Part shown: positions 8,293 to 16,558 of the stretch, in pieces
How positions within the stretch are numbered: position 1 is the stretch's first letter
Layout: every line of letters starts with the position of its first letter
NCBI GenBank assembly: GCA_003674045.1
Contig: PENC01000028.1
Location: 45,006 to 109,005 of the forward strand
Source of the DNA: Streptomyces griseocarneus
GTDB taxonomy: Bacteria; Actinomycetota; Actinomycetes; Streptomycetales; Streptomycetaceae
DNA: 64,000 nucleotides
Direction of reading: 5' to 3'
The notes under the pieces: model-generated
What the model saw: the letters and a program-made list of their open reading frames with translations, nothing else
Database searches by the model: none
Told to the model about the DNA's origin: nothing
Made by a program: the position numbers and the translations under genes

Positions 8293-9305
8293 CCCCTGCC
8301 TGTCCACGACAAAAGAGCTCGCCGGGACCACGTCGTCACCACCCGCTCCGCGGGAACCCCGCACCGTTCGGCCCGTTCGCAGCCGTACGCCTGCCAGTCC
8401 AGTTGCCCTGGCGCGTGCGCGTCGCTGTCGATCGCGAAGAGCACGCCCGCGTCCACCGCCTGCCGGAGCAGCCGCTGGGGAGGGTCGAGGCGTTCGGGGC
8501 GGCTGTTGATTTCCAGGGCCGTGTCGAAGCGGGCGCAGGCGGCGAGGACGAGGGGTGCGTCGAAGGAGGATTCCGGGCGGCTGCCGATGAGGCGGCCGGT
8601 GCAGTGGCCGAGGATGTCGACGAGGGGGTTGGCGGCGGCCGCGACCAGGCGGCGGGTCATCGCGGCGCTGTCCATGCGCAGTTTGGAGTGGACCGACGCG
8701 ACCACCACGTCCAGTTCGGCGAGCAGTTCCGGTTCCTGGTCCAGGGAGCCGTCCTCGAGGATGTCGCACTCGATGCCGGTGAGCAGCCGGAAGCCGTCCC
8801 CGTCGCCCGCGAGCCGCGCGTTGACGTCGGCGACGACGCGGAGCTGCGCGCGCAGCCGCTCGGGCGAGAGGCCGCGGGCGATCTTCAGCCGGGGGGAGTG
8901 GTCGGTGAGGACCGCCCACTCGTGCCCGAGGTCCCGCGCCGTACGGGCCATCGTCTCGATCGGGCTGCCGCCGTCCGACCAGTCCGAGTGCAGATGGCAG
9001 TCGCCGCGCAGCAGTGCCCGCAGCGCGTGGCCGCCCTCGGTGAGCGGTCCGCCGCTCTCCTCCTCCAGCCGGGCCAGGTAGCCGGGCACGACGCCGCTCA
9101 GCGCCTCGGTGACGACGGCCGCGGTCTTCGGCCCGATGCCCTTCTCCCCGGTCAGGGAGCCGCGTTCCGAGCGCTGCCGCAGTTCGTCCCGGGGCATCGC
9201 CTCGACGACCTGGGAGGCGGTGCGGAACGCCTTGACGCGGTAGGTGGGCGCCTGGGCGCGTTCCAGCAGGAACGCGATGCGGTCCAGGGCCGTGACCGGA
9301 TCCAT
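8280..9305 (-). CDS. PHP-domain protein, PolX C-terminal-like phosphoesterase
   Basis: A 341-residue protein. The N-terminus has helix-hairpin-helix-like motifs (GEKGIGPKTAAVV near residue 60), followed by a PHP metallo-phosphoesterase domain with the metal ligands DCHLHSDWSDG, TDHSP, GIECDIL, SVHS, GHCTGR and DSDAHAP. This corresponds to the HhH plus PHP part of bacterial family X DNA polymerases without the polymerase domain. A DNA-end processing role next to the NHEJ genes is plausible but inferred. ATG 9303-9305 has GGAGGTGA eight or so bases upstream; the frame is open five codons further. Confidence 0.85.
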   Translation of the reverse strand: MDPVTALDRIAFLLERAQAPTYRVKAFRTASQVVEAMPRDELRQRSERGSLTGEKGIGPKTAAVVTEALSGVVPGYLARLEEESGGPLTEGGHALRALLRGDCHLHSDWSDGGSPIETMARTARDLGHEWAVLTDHSPRLKIARGLSPERLRAQLRVVADVNARLAGDGDGFRLLTGIECDILEDGSLDQEPELLAELDVVVASVHSKLRMDSAAMTRRLVAAAANPLVDILGHCTGRLIGSRPESSFDAPLVLAACARFDTALEINSRPERLDPPQRLLRQAVDAGVLFAIDSDAHAPGQLDWQAYGCERAERCGVPAERVVTTWSRRALLSWTGRGRAL

Positions 9306-9421
9306 GGGACTCACCTCCACCCGCTTCCCCCAAGGTGCGCGCGCCGGGGCCGGGCCGCACCCCGTGCCCCGGCGGGTGAACCCTTGCGTAACCGCTGCAC
9401 CGGCAGGGGAGGGTCTCCCGC

Positions 9422-10831
9422 ATGAGTGCCTCCCACAACACCTCCGGCAGTCGTGCGGTCGTCCTCGGGGCGGGCATGGCCGGCATGCTGGCCGCCTCCG
9501 TCCTGGCCCGCCACGTGGACGAGGTCGTGATCGTCGACCGTGACCGGATGCCCGACGGCGCCCTGCCGCGCAAGGGCCTGCCCCAGGCCCGCCACGCCCA
9601 CCTGCTGATGTCCGGCGGCGCGCGCGTGGTCGACGCGCTGCTGCCCGGCACGGTGGAGCGGTGGCTGCACGCCGGGGCCCGGCGGCTGGCGGCCACCGCC
9701 GGGCTGGTGGTGCTGGGCCCGCAGGGCTGGTTCCCCCGGCTGCCCGGGAAGCAGTTCCTGCTGTCGTGCACGCGTGACCTGCTGGACCTGGTGGTGCGCG
9801 AGCAGGTGCTGGCCCTGCCGGGCGTCGTCCTGCGCGACGGCACGGAGGCCGTGGCGCTGCTCGGTGACCCGGCCCGGGTCACCGGGGTGCGGGTCCGTGC
9901 GGAGGGGGCGCACGGTACGGAGGAGCTCGCTGCGGACCTGGTCGTCGATGCCTCCGGCCGGGGCTCGCAGGCCGCGCGCAGGCTGACGGACCTGGGGCTG
10001 CCGGTCGTCCACGAGGAGACCGTCGACTCGGGGCTGGTCTATGCCACCAGGATCTTCCGGGCGCCGCCGGGCACCGAGGACTTCCCGCTCGTGAGCGTCC
10101 AGTCCGACCCCCGCTCGCGCCGTCCCGGCCAGGGGTCGACGATGCTGCCCGTCGAGGGCGGGCGCTGGCTCGTCACCGTGTCGGGGACGCGCGGCGGCGA
10201 ACCCTCGGGGAACGCCGAGGACTTCGAGCCCTTCGCCCGCGGCCTGCGCGACCCTCTCATCGCCGATCTGATCGCCCGCGCCGAGCCCCTCACCGGCGTC
10301 GACGTCACCCGCAGCACCGTCAACCGGCGCCGGTTCTTCGAGCGGCTCCCCGCACATCCCGAGGGCTTCGTCGCGCTGGGGGACGCCGTCGCCACGTACA
10401 ACCCGGTCTACGGGCAGGGCATGTCGGTGGCCGCGCAGAGCGCCGCCGTGCTCCGCGACGTCCTGCGGGCGGAGGGCGTGACGGCGCCGGGGCTGGCCGG
10501 GCGGGTCCAGCACGCGGTGGGCCGGGTGACGGGCAAGGCCTGGGACCTGGCCACGGGGGAGGACATCAACTACCCGGGTGCCATCGGCAAGCGGCCTCCC
10601 GCGGCGGCCAGGCTGCTGCGGGGCTATGTCCAGCGGATGATGTGGGCGGCGACCGGCGATCCGCTGGTGCTGCGGGCGCTGATGGACGTGATGACGCTGT
10701 CCGAGCCGATGACGCACCTGGTCAGGCCCTCGGTGGCGCTCGGCGTGGCCCGCGGCCCCGGACCCCGCGCCCAGGCCGGGCCGTCGGTCACCCCCGGGGA
10801 GCTCGCCCTGTGGGGGCTCGCGCCGCGCTGA
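9422..10831 (+). CDS. FAD-dependent monooxygenase/oxidoreductase
   Basis: A 469-residue flavoprotein of the aromatic hydroxylase/geranylgeranyl-reductase superfamily. It has an N-terminal Rossmann dinucleotide motif VVLGAGMAGMLAA (residues 13-25), a VDASGRGS motif in mid-protein and the FAD-contacting ALGDAVATYNPVYGQGM near residue 320. It likely uses FAD and NAD(P)H to hydroxylate or reduce a lipophilic substrate; the substrate cannot be told from sequence. GGGAGGGT precedes the ATG. It is convergent with the lipase maturation factor-like gene, 15 bases between stops, and has no operon partner. Confidence 0.85.
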   Translation: MSASHNTSGSRAVVLGAGMAGMLAASVLARHVDEVVIVDRDRMPDGALPRKGLPQARHAHLLMSGGARVVDALLPGTVERWLHAGARRLAATAGLVVLGPQGWFPRLPGKQFLLSCTRDLLDLVVREQVLALPGVVLRDGTEAVALLGDPARVTGVRVRAEGAHGTEELAADLVVDASGRGSQAARRLTDLGLPVVHEETVDSGLVYATRIFRAPPGTEDFPLVSVQSDPRSRRPGQGSTMLPVEGGRWLVTVSGTRGGEPSGNAEDFEPFARGLRDPLIADLIARAEPLTGVDVTRSTVNRRRFFERLPAHPEGFVALGDAVATYNPVYGQGMSVAAQSAAVLRDVLRAEGVTAPGLAGRVQHAVGRVTGKAWDLATGEDINYPGAIGKRPPAAARLLRGYVQRMMWAATGDPLVLRALMDVMTLSEPMTHLVRPSVALGVARGPGPRAQAGPSVTPGELALWGLAPR

Positions 10832-10846
10832 CCCCGGGCCGGTCCC

Positions 10847-12280
10847 TCAGCGCCGCAGGGCCACCGGCGGCAGGAACTCGTGCTCCAGCGTCCGGTGCCA
10901 CCAGGCCCCGGTGGCCCGCCGCTCCTGCCGGGTGGTGAAGCGGTAGAGGTAGACCCGGGCCCGTACGTGCGTGGGCGGTGCGTCCGGGAAGGGGTTGTGC
11001 CGCAGCAGGCGCAGCGTCGCCGGGTCGTTGACCAGCAGCCGTTCGACGAACGGGCCGAACCAGGACTGCGCGTACACCGGGGAGATCCCGGCGAACCACA
11101 TCAGCCAGTCGAGCCGCAGGTGGTACGGGGCGAACTGGCGCGCGAGCCGGTGGGGATCGCCGGGCTTCCCCTTGAAGCCGTACTCCCGCCAGGCGGTGTC
11201 CCGGGTGACCCGCTCCTCGTCGGTGCCCTCGACGACCACCTCGTGGCGGCGCCGGTTGACGCTGCCGAACGCCCCGTAGGTGTTGACCAGGTGCAGCGCG
11301 TTGAACGACATGTTCATGCGCTGCTCCCGGGAGAGCATGTTGCGCACCGGCCACCAGCTCAGGACGGTGACCAGCGCCGTCGCCGCGATCACCACGCCCT
11401 GGAACCAGCCCGGAGGGCCCGTGGCCAGGGGCGTGTGCCGGGGCAGGGAGAGCAGCTCCGCCAGGAGGGCGGCGCCGTCGACCGCGGAGAACGCCAGGAC
11501 GATCGTCAGCCAGTTCAGCCAGGCGAAGTTGCCGGAGGCGACCAGCCAGAGCTGGGTGCAGATGATCACGCCCGCGGCGATGCTCGCGAACGGCTGCGGG
11601 GTGAAGAGGAAGAGCGGCACGCCCAGCTGCGCGACATGGTTCGCGGCCGTCTCCACCCGGTGCAGCGGGCGCGGCAGCCGGTGGAAGTACCAGCTCAGCG
11701 GGCCCGGCATCGGCTGTGTCTCGTGGTGGTAGTACAGACACGTCAGGTCCCGCCAGCAGGAGTCGCCGCGCATCTTGATCAGCCCGGCGCCGAATTCGAC
11801 GCGGAAGACCAGCCAGCGCATCAGCCACAGCACCGGCACCGGCGGATCCGTGCGCGCGTTGCCGAGGAAGACCGCCAGGAACCCGGCCTCCAGCAGCAGC
11901 GACTCCCACCCGAAGCTGTACCAGGTCTGGCCCACGTTGACGATGGACAGATACATCACCCACAGCGCCGCCCACATGAGCATCGCCGCCCACAGCGGCA
12001 CCGCGTCCGCCGCGCCCGCCACGATCGCCGCCGACAGCAGCGCGCCCGCCCATGCCCACGCGGCGAAGAAGCGGTCCGAGTAGTGCCACTGGAACACGCT
12101 CGGCATCCGCCGGAACGGTGCCGCCCGCACGAAGCGCGGCACCGGCAGCATCCCCCGCTCGCCGATGAGCGCGCGGAACTGCAGCACGGCCGCCAGGAAG
12201 GCGACCAGGTAGACCGCGGCGAGCGCCCGCTGCAGGACGAGCCTGGTCAGCCAGTACCCGGGCGCCGTGAACCACTCCAT
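10847..12280 (-). CDS. Lipase maturation factor family integral membrane protein
   Basis: A 477-residue multi-span membrane protein related to the LMF1/LMF2 family. The conserved tract QWHYSDRFFA, the FGWESLLLEAGFL helix, RVEFGAGLIKMRGDSCW and YYHHETQPMPGPLSWYFHRLP are characteristic. The C-terminal part (FKGKPGDPHRLARQFAPYHLRLDWLMWF region, about 370-410) is also conserved in this family. In animals LMF1 assists folding of secreted lipases in the ER; the bacterial function is not established. The start is divergent from the SpoIIE phosphatase gene, 68 bases apart. Confidence 0.85.
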   Translation of the reverse strand: MEWFTAPGYWLTRLVLQRALAAVYLVAFLAAVLQFRALIGERGMLPVPRFVRAAPFRRMPSVFQWHYSDRFFAAWAWAGALLSAAIVAGAADAVPLWAAMLMWAALWVMYLSIVNVGQTWYSFGWESLLLEAGFLAVFLGNARTDPPVPVLWLMRWLVFRVEFGAGLIKMRGDSCWRDLTCLYYHHETQPMPGPLSWYFHRLPRPLHRVETAANHVAQLGVPLFLFTPQPFASIAAGVIICTQLWLVASGNFAWLNWLTIVLAFSAVDGAALLAELLSLPRHTPLATGPPGWFQGVVIAATALVTVLSWWPVRNMLSREQRMNMSFNALHLVNTYGAFGSVNRRRHEVVVEGTDEERVTRDTAWREYGFKGKPGDPHRLARQFAPYHLRLDWLMWFAGISPVYAQSWFGPFVERLLVNDPATLRLLRHNPFPDAPPTHVRARVYLYRFTTRQERRATGAWWHRTLEHEFLPPVALRR

Positions 12281-12348
12281 GGCGTATCCGTACCACCGAA
12301 GCGCACGGCCACATCGAAGAAACCGACAAAAGGTGTCAGAGTGGCCCT

Positions 12349-14457
12349 ATGGTTGATCGGGGAGCGCCGCCTGCCGACGTCCAGGGGGACGAGGCACCGG
12401 GCGACTGGCCCGCTCGCCCGGAGGTGAGCCTCGCCCTCAACCGCGTGGGCAGCTTCGACTGGGACCTCGAGACCGGCAGGCTGCACCTGGACCCGGTGGC
12501 GCTGGAGGTCCTCCAGGTGCCACCGGACACGTACGGCGGCCGCATCGGCGACCTCGCGGGCCGGGTGCCCAGGACCGACGCCGCCCGGCTCGACGCCCGC
12601 GTCTCCCGCGCGCTCAAGGACGGCAGCGACAGCTACGGCGCCTACTACCGGGTACGCACCGACGACGGCAGCCTGCGCTGGACCTACGCCCAGGGCCGCA
12701 TCCTGCGCGACGGCCAGGGGCGGCCCCGCCGCATCGTCGGGATCATCCGGGACGCCACCGAGGAGCTCCGGCACGCCGCCGAGCCCCGGCCGGAGCGGCG
12801 CGACCCGACGGCCGTCGTCGAGACCGTCACCGCCGCGCTCGCCCACGCCAGGACCGTCCAGGACGTCATCGACTTCTTCCAGGACTCCCGCGCCGTCACG
12901 CACCTCGGCGCCGACCTCCACGTCCTCGGCCTGCTGGAGTCCGGCCGCATCCACCTCGTCGCCGAGGGCCCCGAGGAGCACTACATCCCCGGCACCCGCT
13001 ACACCCGCATCGACGAGGACTTCCCCATGAGCGAGGTCATCCGCACCCTCGCGCCGCGCTTCATCGAATCCCCCGAGGAGTTCGCCGAGCACTACCCCTG
13101 GCTGTGGCAGAACATCAAGGACATCGGCATCTCCTCCGCCGTCTATCTGCCCCTGATCGCCCAGGCCCGCGCCATCGGCGCCGTCGGCCTCCTCTACCGC
13201 GAGGGGCGCGCCTTCACCCACCAGGAACGCAACCTTTTCATCGCCGTCGGCAGCAGCCTCGCCCAGAGCCTGGCCCGCGCCATGCTCTACGACCAGGAGC
13301 ACGACCTCGCCGAGGGCCTGCAACAGGCCATGCTGCCCCGCCGCATCCCCGACATCCCCGGCGCGCAGATCGCCGTCCGCTACCGCTCCGCCCGCATGGG
13401 CCGCGACATCGGCGGCGACTGGTACGACGCCGTCCCCCTCCCCGGCGGCCGGGTCGGCGTCGCCATCGGCGACGTCCAGGGCCACGACACCCACGCCGCC
13501 GCCGTCATGGGCCAGCTGCGCATCGTCCTGCGCGCCTACGCCTCCGAGGGCCACGCCCCCGCCACGATCATGGCCCGGGCCTCCACCTTCCTCCACGAGC
13601 TCGACACCGACCGCTTCGCCACCTGCGCCTACGCCGAGGCCGACCTCTCCACCGGCATCGTCCACATCGTCCGCGCCGGCCATATCGACCCACTGCTCCG
13701 GCACAACGACGGCACCTGCCGCAGACTGCCCGTCGCGGGCGGCCTGCCGCTCGGGCTCTCCGCCGAGTTCCGCCGCCTCGACTACCCCGTGACGACCGTC
13801 GAACTCGACCCGGGGGAGACCCTGCTGCTCTTCACCGACGGCCTCGTCGAACAGCCCGGCTCCGACCTCGACGAAGGCATGGGCCTGCTCTCCACCATCG
13901 TCCGCGAGGGCCCGCACGACCTGCACGAACTCGCCGACCGCCTCTGCGAAGTGATCGAGGAACGCGTCGGCGAGGACGACATGGCCGTCCTCCTGCTCCG
14001 CCGCCAGGGCGCCACTGCCCGCGCCGGCGGCCGACTCCAGCAGCACATCGCCCCCGCCGACCCCGAATCCCTCCGGGCCGCCCGCCACATGATCCGCGCC
14101 GCCGTACGCGCCTGGGGCGCGCGTGAACGCTCCGACGAGATCGAGCTCGTCGCCGACGAACTGGTCACCAACGCCCTGCTGCACACCGACGGCGCCGCCG
14201 TGGCCACCATCCGCATGCTCGCCGGCCCCGAACGCCGCGTACGGGTCGAGGTCGAGGACAAGTCCAGCGTCCTCCCACGGCGCCGCGAACCGGGCGAATC
14301 GGGGGTGTCGGGACGGGGATTGCTGCTGGTGGACCGGCTGACGGACGTGTGGGGGGTGGAGTCGCGGGGGACGGGTAAATCCGTCTGGTGCGAATTCGTC
14401 ATACCGGACCGGCACACGCCCCCTGGAACCCCCACAACCGGGGTGGATGCCCCGTAA
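12349..14457 (+). CDS. PAS-GAF-SpoIIE (PP2C) phosphatase with C-terminal HATPase domain
   Basis: A 702-residue cytoplasmic signalling protein. Domains in order: PAS (about 20-140, with WDLETGRLHLDP and a PAC-like VRTDDGSLRWTYAQGR), GAF (about 150-320), PP2C/SpoIIE Ser/Thr phosphatase (about 330-555, with DIGGDWYDA near 354, GDVQGH and GEDDMAVLLL), and an anti-sigma-factor-type HATPase (about 565-690, with ELVADELVTNAL and GRGLLLVDRL). Such proteins act in partner-switching pathways controlling sigma factors, here combining phosphatase and kinase-like modules in one chain. Streptomyces genomes encode dozens; the partner cannot be inferred from this locus. Confidence 0.92.
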   Translation: MVDRGAPPADVQGDEAPGDWPARPEVSLALNRVGSFDWDLETGRLHLDPVALEVLQVPPDTYGGRIGDLAGRVPRTDAARLDARVSRALKDGSDSYGAYYRVRTDDGSLRWTYAQGRILRDGQGRPRRIVGIIRDATEELRHAAEPRPERRDPTAVVETVTAALAHARTVQDVIDFFQDSRAVTHLGADLHVLGLLESGRIHLVAEGPEEHYIPGTRYTRIDEDFPMSEVIRTLAPRFIESPEEFAEHYPWLWQNIKDIGISSAVYLPLIAQARAIGAVGLLYREGRAFTHQERNLFIAVGSSLAQSLARAMLYDQEHDLAEGLQQAMLPRRIPDIPGAQIAVRYRSARMGRDIGGDWYDAVPLPGGRVGVAIGDVQGHDTHAAAVMGQLRIVLRAYASEGHAPATIMARASTFLHELDTDRFATCAYAEADLSTGIVHIVRAGHIDPLLRHNDGTCRRLPVAGGLPLGLSAEFRRLDYPVTTVELDPGETLLLFTDGLVEQPGSDLDEGMGLLSTIVREGPHDLHELADRLCEVIEERVGEDDMAVLLLRRQGATARAGGRLQQHIAPADPESLRAARHMIRAAVRAWGARERSDEIELVADELVTNALLHTDGAAVATIRMLAGPERRVRVEVEDKSSVLPRRREPGESGVSGRGLLLVDRLTDVWGVESRGTGKSVWCEFVIPDRHTPPGTPTTGVDAP

Positions 14458-14510
14458 GGGGCGCGGGGCTGTGACACTTTGCGGCTCCGCCGCGTGGGCG
14501 CGACCAGCCA
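14455..14510 (-). repeat. Intergenic GC-rich repeat, copy B (inverted, diverged)
   Basis: Starts at the stop codon of the phosphatase gene with AAGGGGCGCGGGG, the reverse complement of part of the core seen at 8262-8281 and 19830-19849, then diverges, and ends with GGGCGCGACCAGCC, the reverse complement of the GGCTGGTCGCGC tract of copy C. About 25 central bases differ. It sits in the 211-base gap before mutA, which otherwise shows no gene. Confidence 0.55.
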
Positions 14511-14668
14511 CACCTGACCCGCAGACGCACACCGACACAACGAGGCACCCCAGTAGGCGCAGCGGGGCCCAGGAGCGCAGCCCCTGGTAACCCCTACGCA
14601 CCCGAAGAGGTCAAGGTCACAGCCGTTTCCCCTGCTGCGCCGTGCGCGAGCGCCCTAGCCTTCCCCCC

Positions 14669-16558
14669 ATGACGGTCCTGCCTGACGAAGGCTTCTCCCT
14701 GGCCGCCGAATTCCCGGACGCGACCCGCGAACAGTGGCAACACCTCGTCGAGGGGGTGCTCCGCAAAGCGGGCACCACGGACGTGTCCGGCTCGGCGGCC
14801 GAGGACGCGCTGGCCACGCGGCTCCAGGACGGGCTCACGACCCGTCCGCTCCACACCGCCGACGACACCGGGGCCGAGCCCGGCCTCCCGGGCTTCCCCC
14901 CGTACGTCCGCGGCGGACGCGCGGAGGGCACGGCCGTGTCGGGCTGGGACGTACGCCAGCGGCACGCGCACCCCGACCCCCGGCGCACCAACGAGGCGGT
15001 GCTCGCCGACCTGGAGAACGGGGTCACCTCCCTCTGGCTCGGCGTCGGCGTCCATGGACTGCCCGCAGGCGGTCTCGCCACCGCGCTGGACGGCGTCTAC
15101 CTCGACCTCGCCCCCGTCGTCCTCGACGCGGGAGCCGACACCGAGGCCGCGGCCCGGGAGTTGCTCCGCCTGTACGACGAGCGCGACGTGCCGCGTACGG
15201 CCGCCGCGGGCAGCCTCGGCGCCGACCCGCTCGGCACCCTCGCCCGTACCGGCACCGACGCCGACCCGGCACCGCACCTCGCCGTCGCCGCGGACCTGGC
15301 CGCCCGTTGCCTGCGCGAGCGCCCCGGCGTCCGGGCCCTGACCGTCGACGCCCTGCCCTACCACGAGGCGGGCGGATCGGCCGCGCAGGAGCTCGGCGCC
15401 TCCCTCGCCACCGGCGTCGCCTACCTCCGCGCGCTCACCGATCACGGGCTCACCGTCGAGGCGGCCTGCGCCCAGCTGGAGTTCCGCTACGCGGCCACCG
15501 CCGACCAGTTCCTCACCATCGCCAAGTTCCGTGCCGCACGCCGCCTGTGGGCCCGCGTCACCGAGGTCAGCGGCGCCGGTGCGGCGAACGCCGCGCAGCG
15601 CCAGCACGCCGTCACCTCCTCGGTGATGATGACCCGCCGAGACCCCTGGGTGAACATGCTGCGTACCACCGTCGCCTGCCTCGGCGCCGGTGTGGGCGGC
15701 GCGGACTCCGTCACCGTCCTGCCCTTCGACGAGGCGCTCGGCCTGCCCGACGCCTTCGCCCGCCGCATCGCCCGCAACACCTCGGCCGTCCTCCTGGAGG
15801 AGTCGCACCTGGCCCGGGTCATCGACCCGGCGGGCGGCTCCTGGTACGTCGAGCGGCTCACCGACGACCTCGCCCGGGCCGCCTGGGCCTTCTTCCAGGA
15901 GCTGGAGCGCGCGGGCGGCCAGGCCGCCGCTCTGCGCTCCGGCCTCGTCGCCGAACGCCTCGCCGCCACCTGGCGGCAGCGCACCGAGGACCTCGCCACC
16001 CGCCGCGAACCCGTCACCGGTGTCAGCGAGTTCCCGAACCTCGGCGAACAGCCCGTCCCCCGCGACCCCGCCCCCGCGGCGCCCTCCGGCGGCCTGCCCA
16101 GGGTCCGCCGCGACGAGTCGTACGAGGCGCTGCGCGCCCGCTCCGACGCCCATCTGGCCGCCACCGGCGCCCGGCCGCGCGTCTTCCTCGCCGCGCTCGG
16201 GCCCGCCGCCGCGCACACCGGGCGGGCCGGCTTCGCCGCCAACCTCTTCCAGGCGGGCGGCATCGAACCCGTCCACGACCCGGTGAGCGTCGACGCGGCC
16301 ACCGCCGCCGAGGCGTTCGCCCGCAGCGGCGCGACCGTGGCCTGCCTCTGCTCCAGCGACAAGCTCTACGCCGAACAGGCCGAGGCCGTCGCCGCCGCCC
16401 TCAAGGCGGCGGGCGCGCAACGGGTGTTCCTCGCCGGGCGCCCGGACACCGGGCAGCGCGAGGCCTACGAGCGGGCCGGGGTGGACGAGTTCGTCTTCGC
16501 CGGAGGCGACGCCGTCGCCGTCCTGACCTCCGTCCTCGACCGCATGGGAGTGGCGTGA
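14669..16558 (+). CDS. mutA: Methylmalonyl-CoA mutase small (beta) subunit
   Basis: A 629-residue non-catalytic subunit of adenosylcobalamin-dependent methylmalonyl-CoA mutase, which interconverts methylmalonyl-CoA and succinyl-CoA. It shares the TIM-barrel layout of MutB (HAVTSSVMMTRRDPWVNMLR and VIDPAGGSWYVE) but its C-terminal flavodoxin-like domain lacks the cobalamin-binding DxHxxG motif, as expected for the small subunit. I chose ATG 14669 (MTVLPDEGF) over the in-frame ATG at 14642. Its stop overlaps the mutB start as TGATG, so the 1:1 complex is translated in a coupled way. It can supply methylmalonyl-CoA for polyketides or drain propionyl-CoA. Confidence 0.95.
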   Translation: MTVLPDEGFSLAAEFPDATREQWQHLVEGVLRKAGTTDVSGSAAEDALATRLQDGLTTRPLHTADDTGAEPGLPGFPPYVRGGRAEGTAVSGWDVRQRHAHPDPRRTNEAVLADLENGVTSLWLGVGVHGLPAGGLATALDGVYLDLAPVVLDAGADTEAAARELLRLYDERDVPRTAAAGSLGADPLGTLARTGTDADPAPHLAVAADLAARCLRERPGVRALTVDALPYHEAGGSAAQELGASLATGVAYLRALTDHGLTVEAACAQLEFRYAATADQFLTIAKFRAARRLWARVTEVSGAGAANAAQRQHAVTSSVMMTRRDPWVNMLRTTVACLGAGVGGADSVTVLPFDEALGLPDAFARRIARNTSAVLLEESHLARVIDPAGGSWYVERLTDDLARAAWAFFQELERAGGQAAALRSGLVAERLAATWRQRTEDLATRREPVTGVSEFPNLGEQPVPRDPAPAAPSGGLPRVRRDESYEALRARSDAHLAATGARPRVFLAALGPAAAHTGRAGFAANLFQAGGIEPVHDPVSVDAATAAEAFARSGATVACLCSSDKLYAEQAEAVAAALKAAGAQRVFLAGRPDTGQREAYERAGVDEFVFAGGDAVAVLTSVLDRMGVA

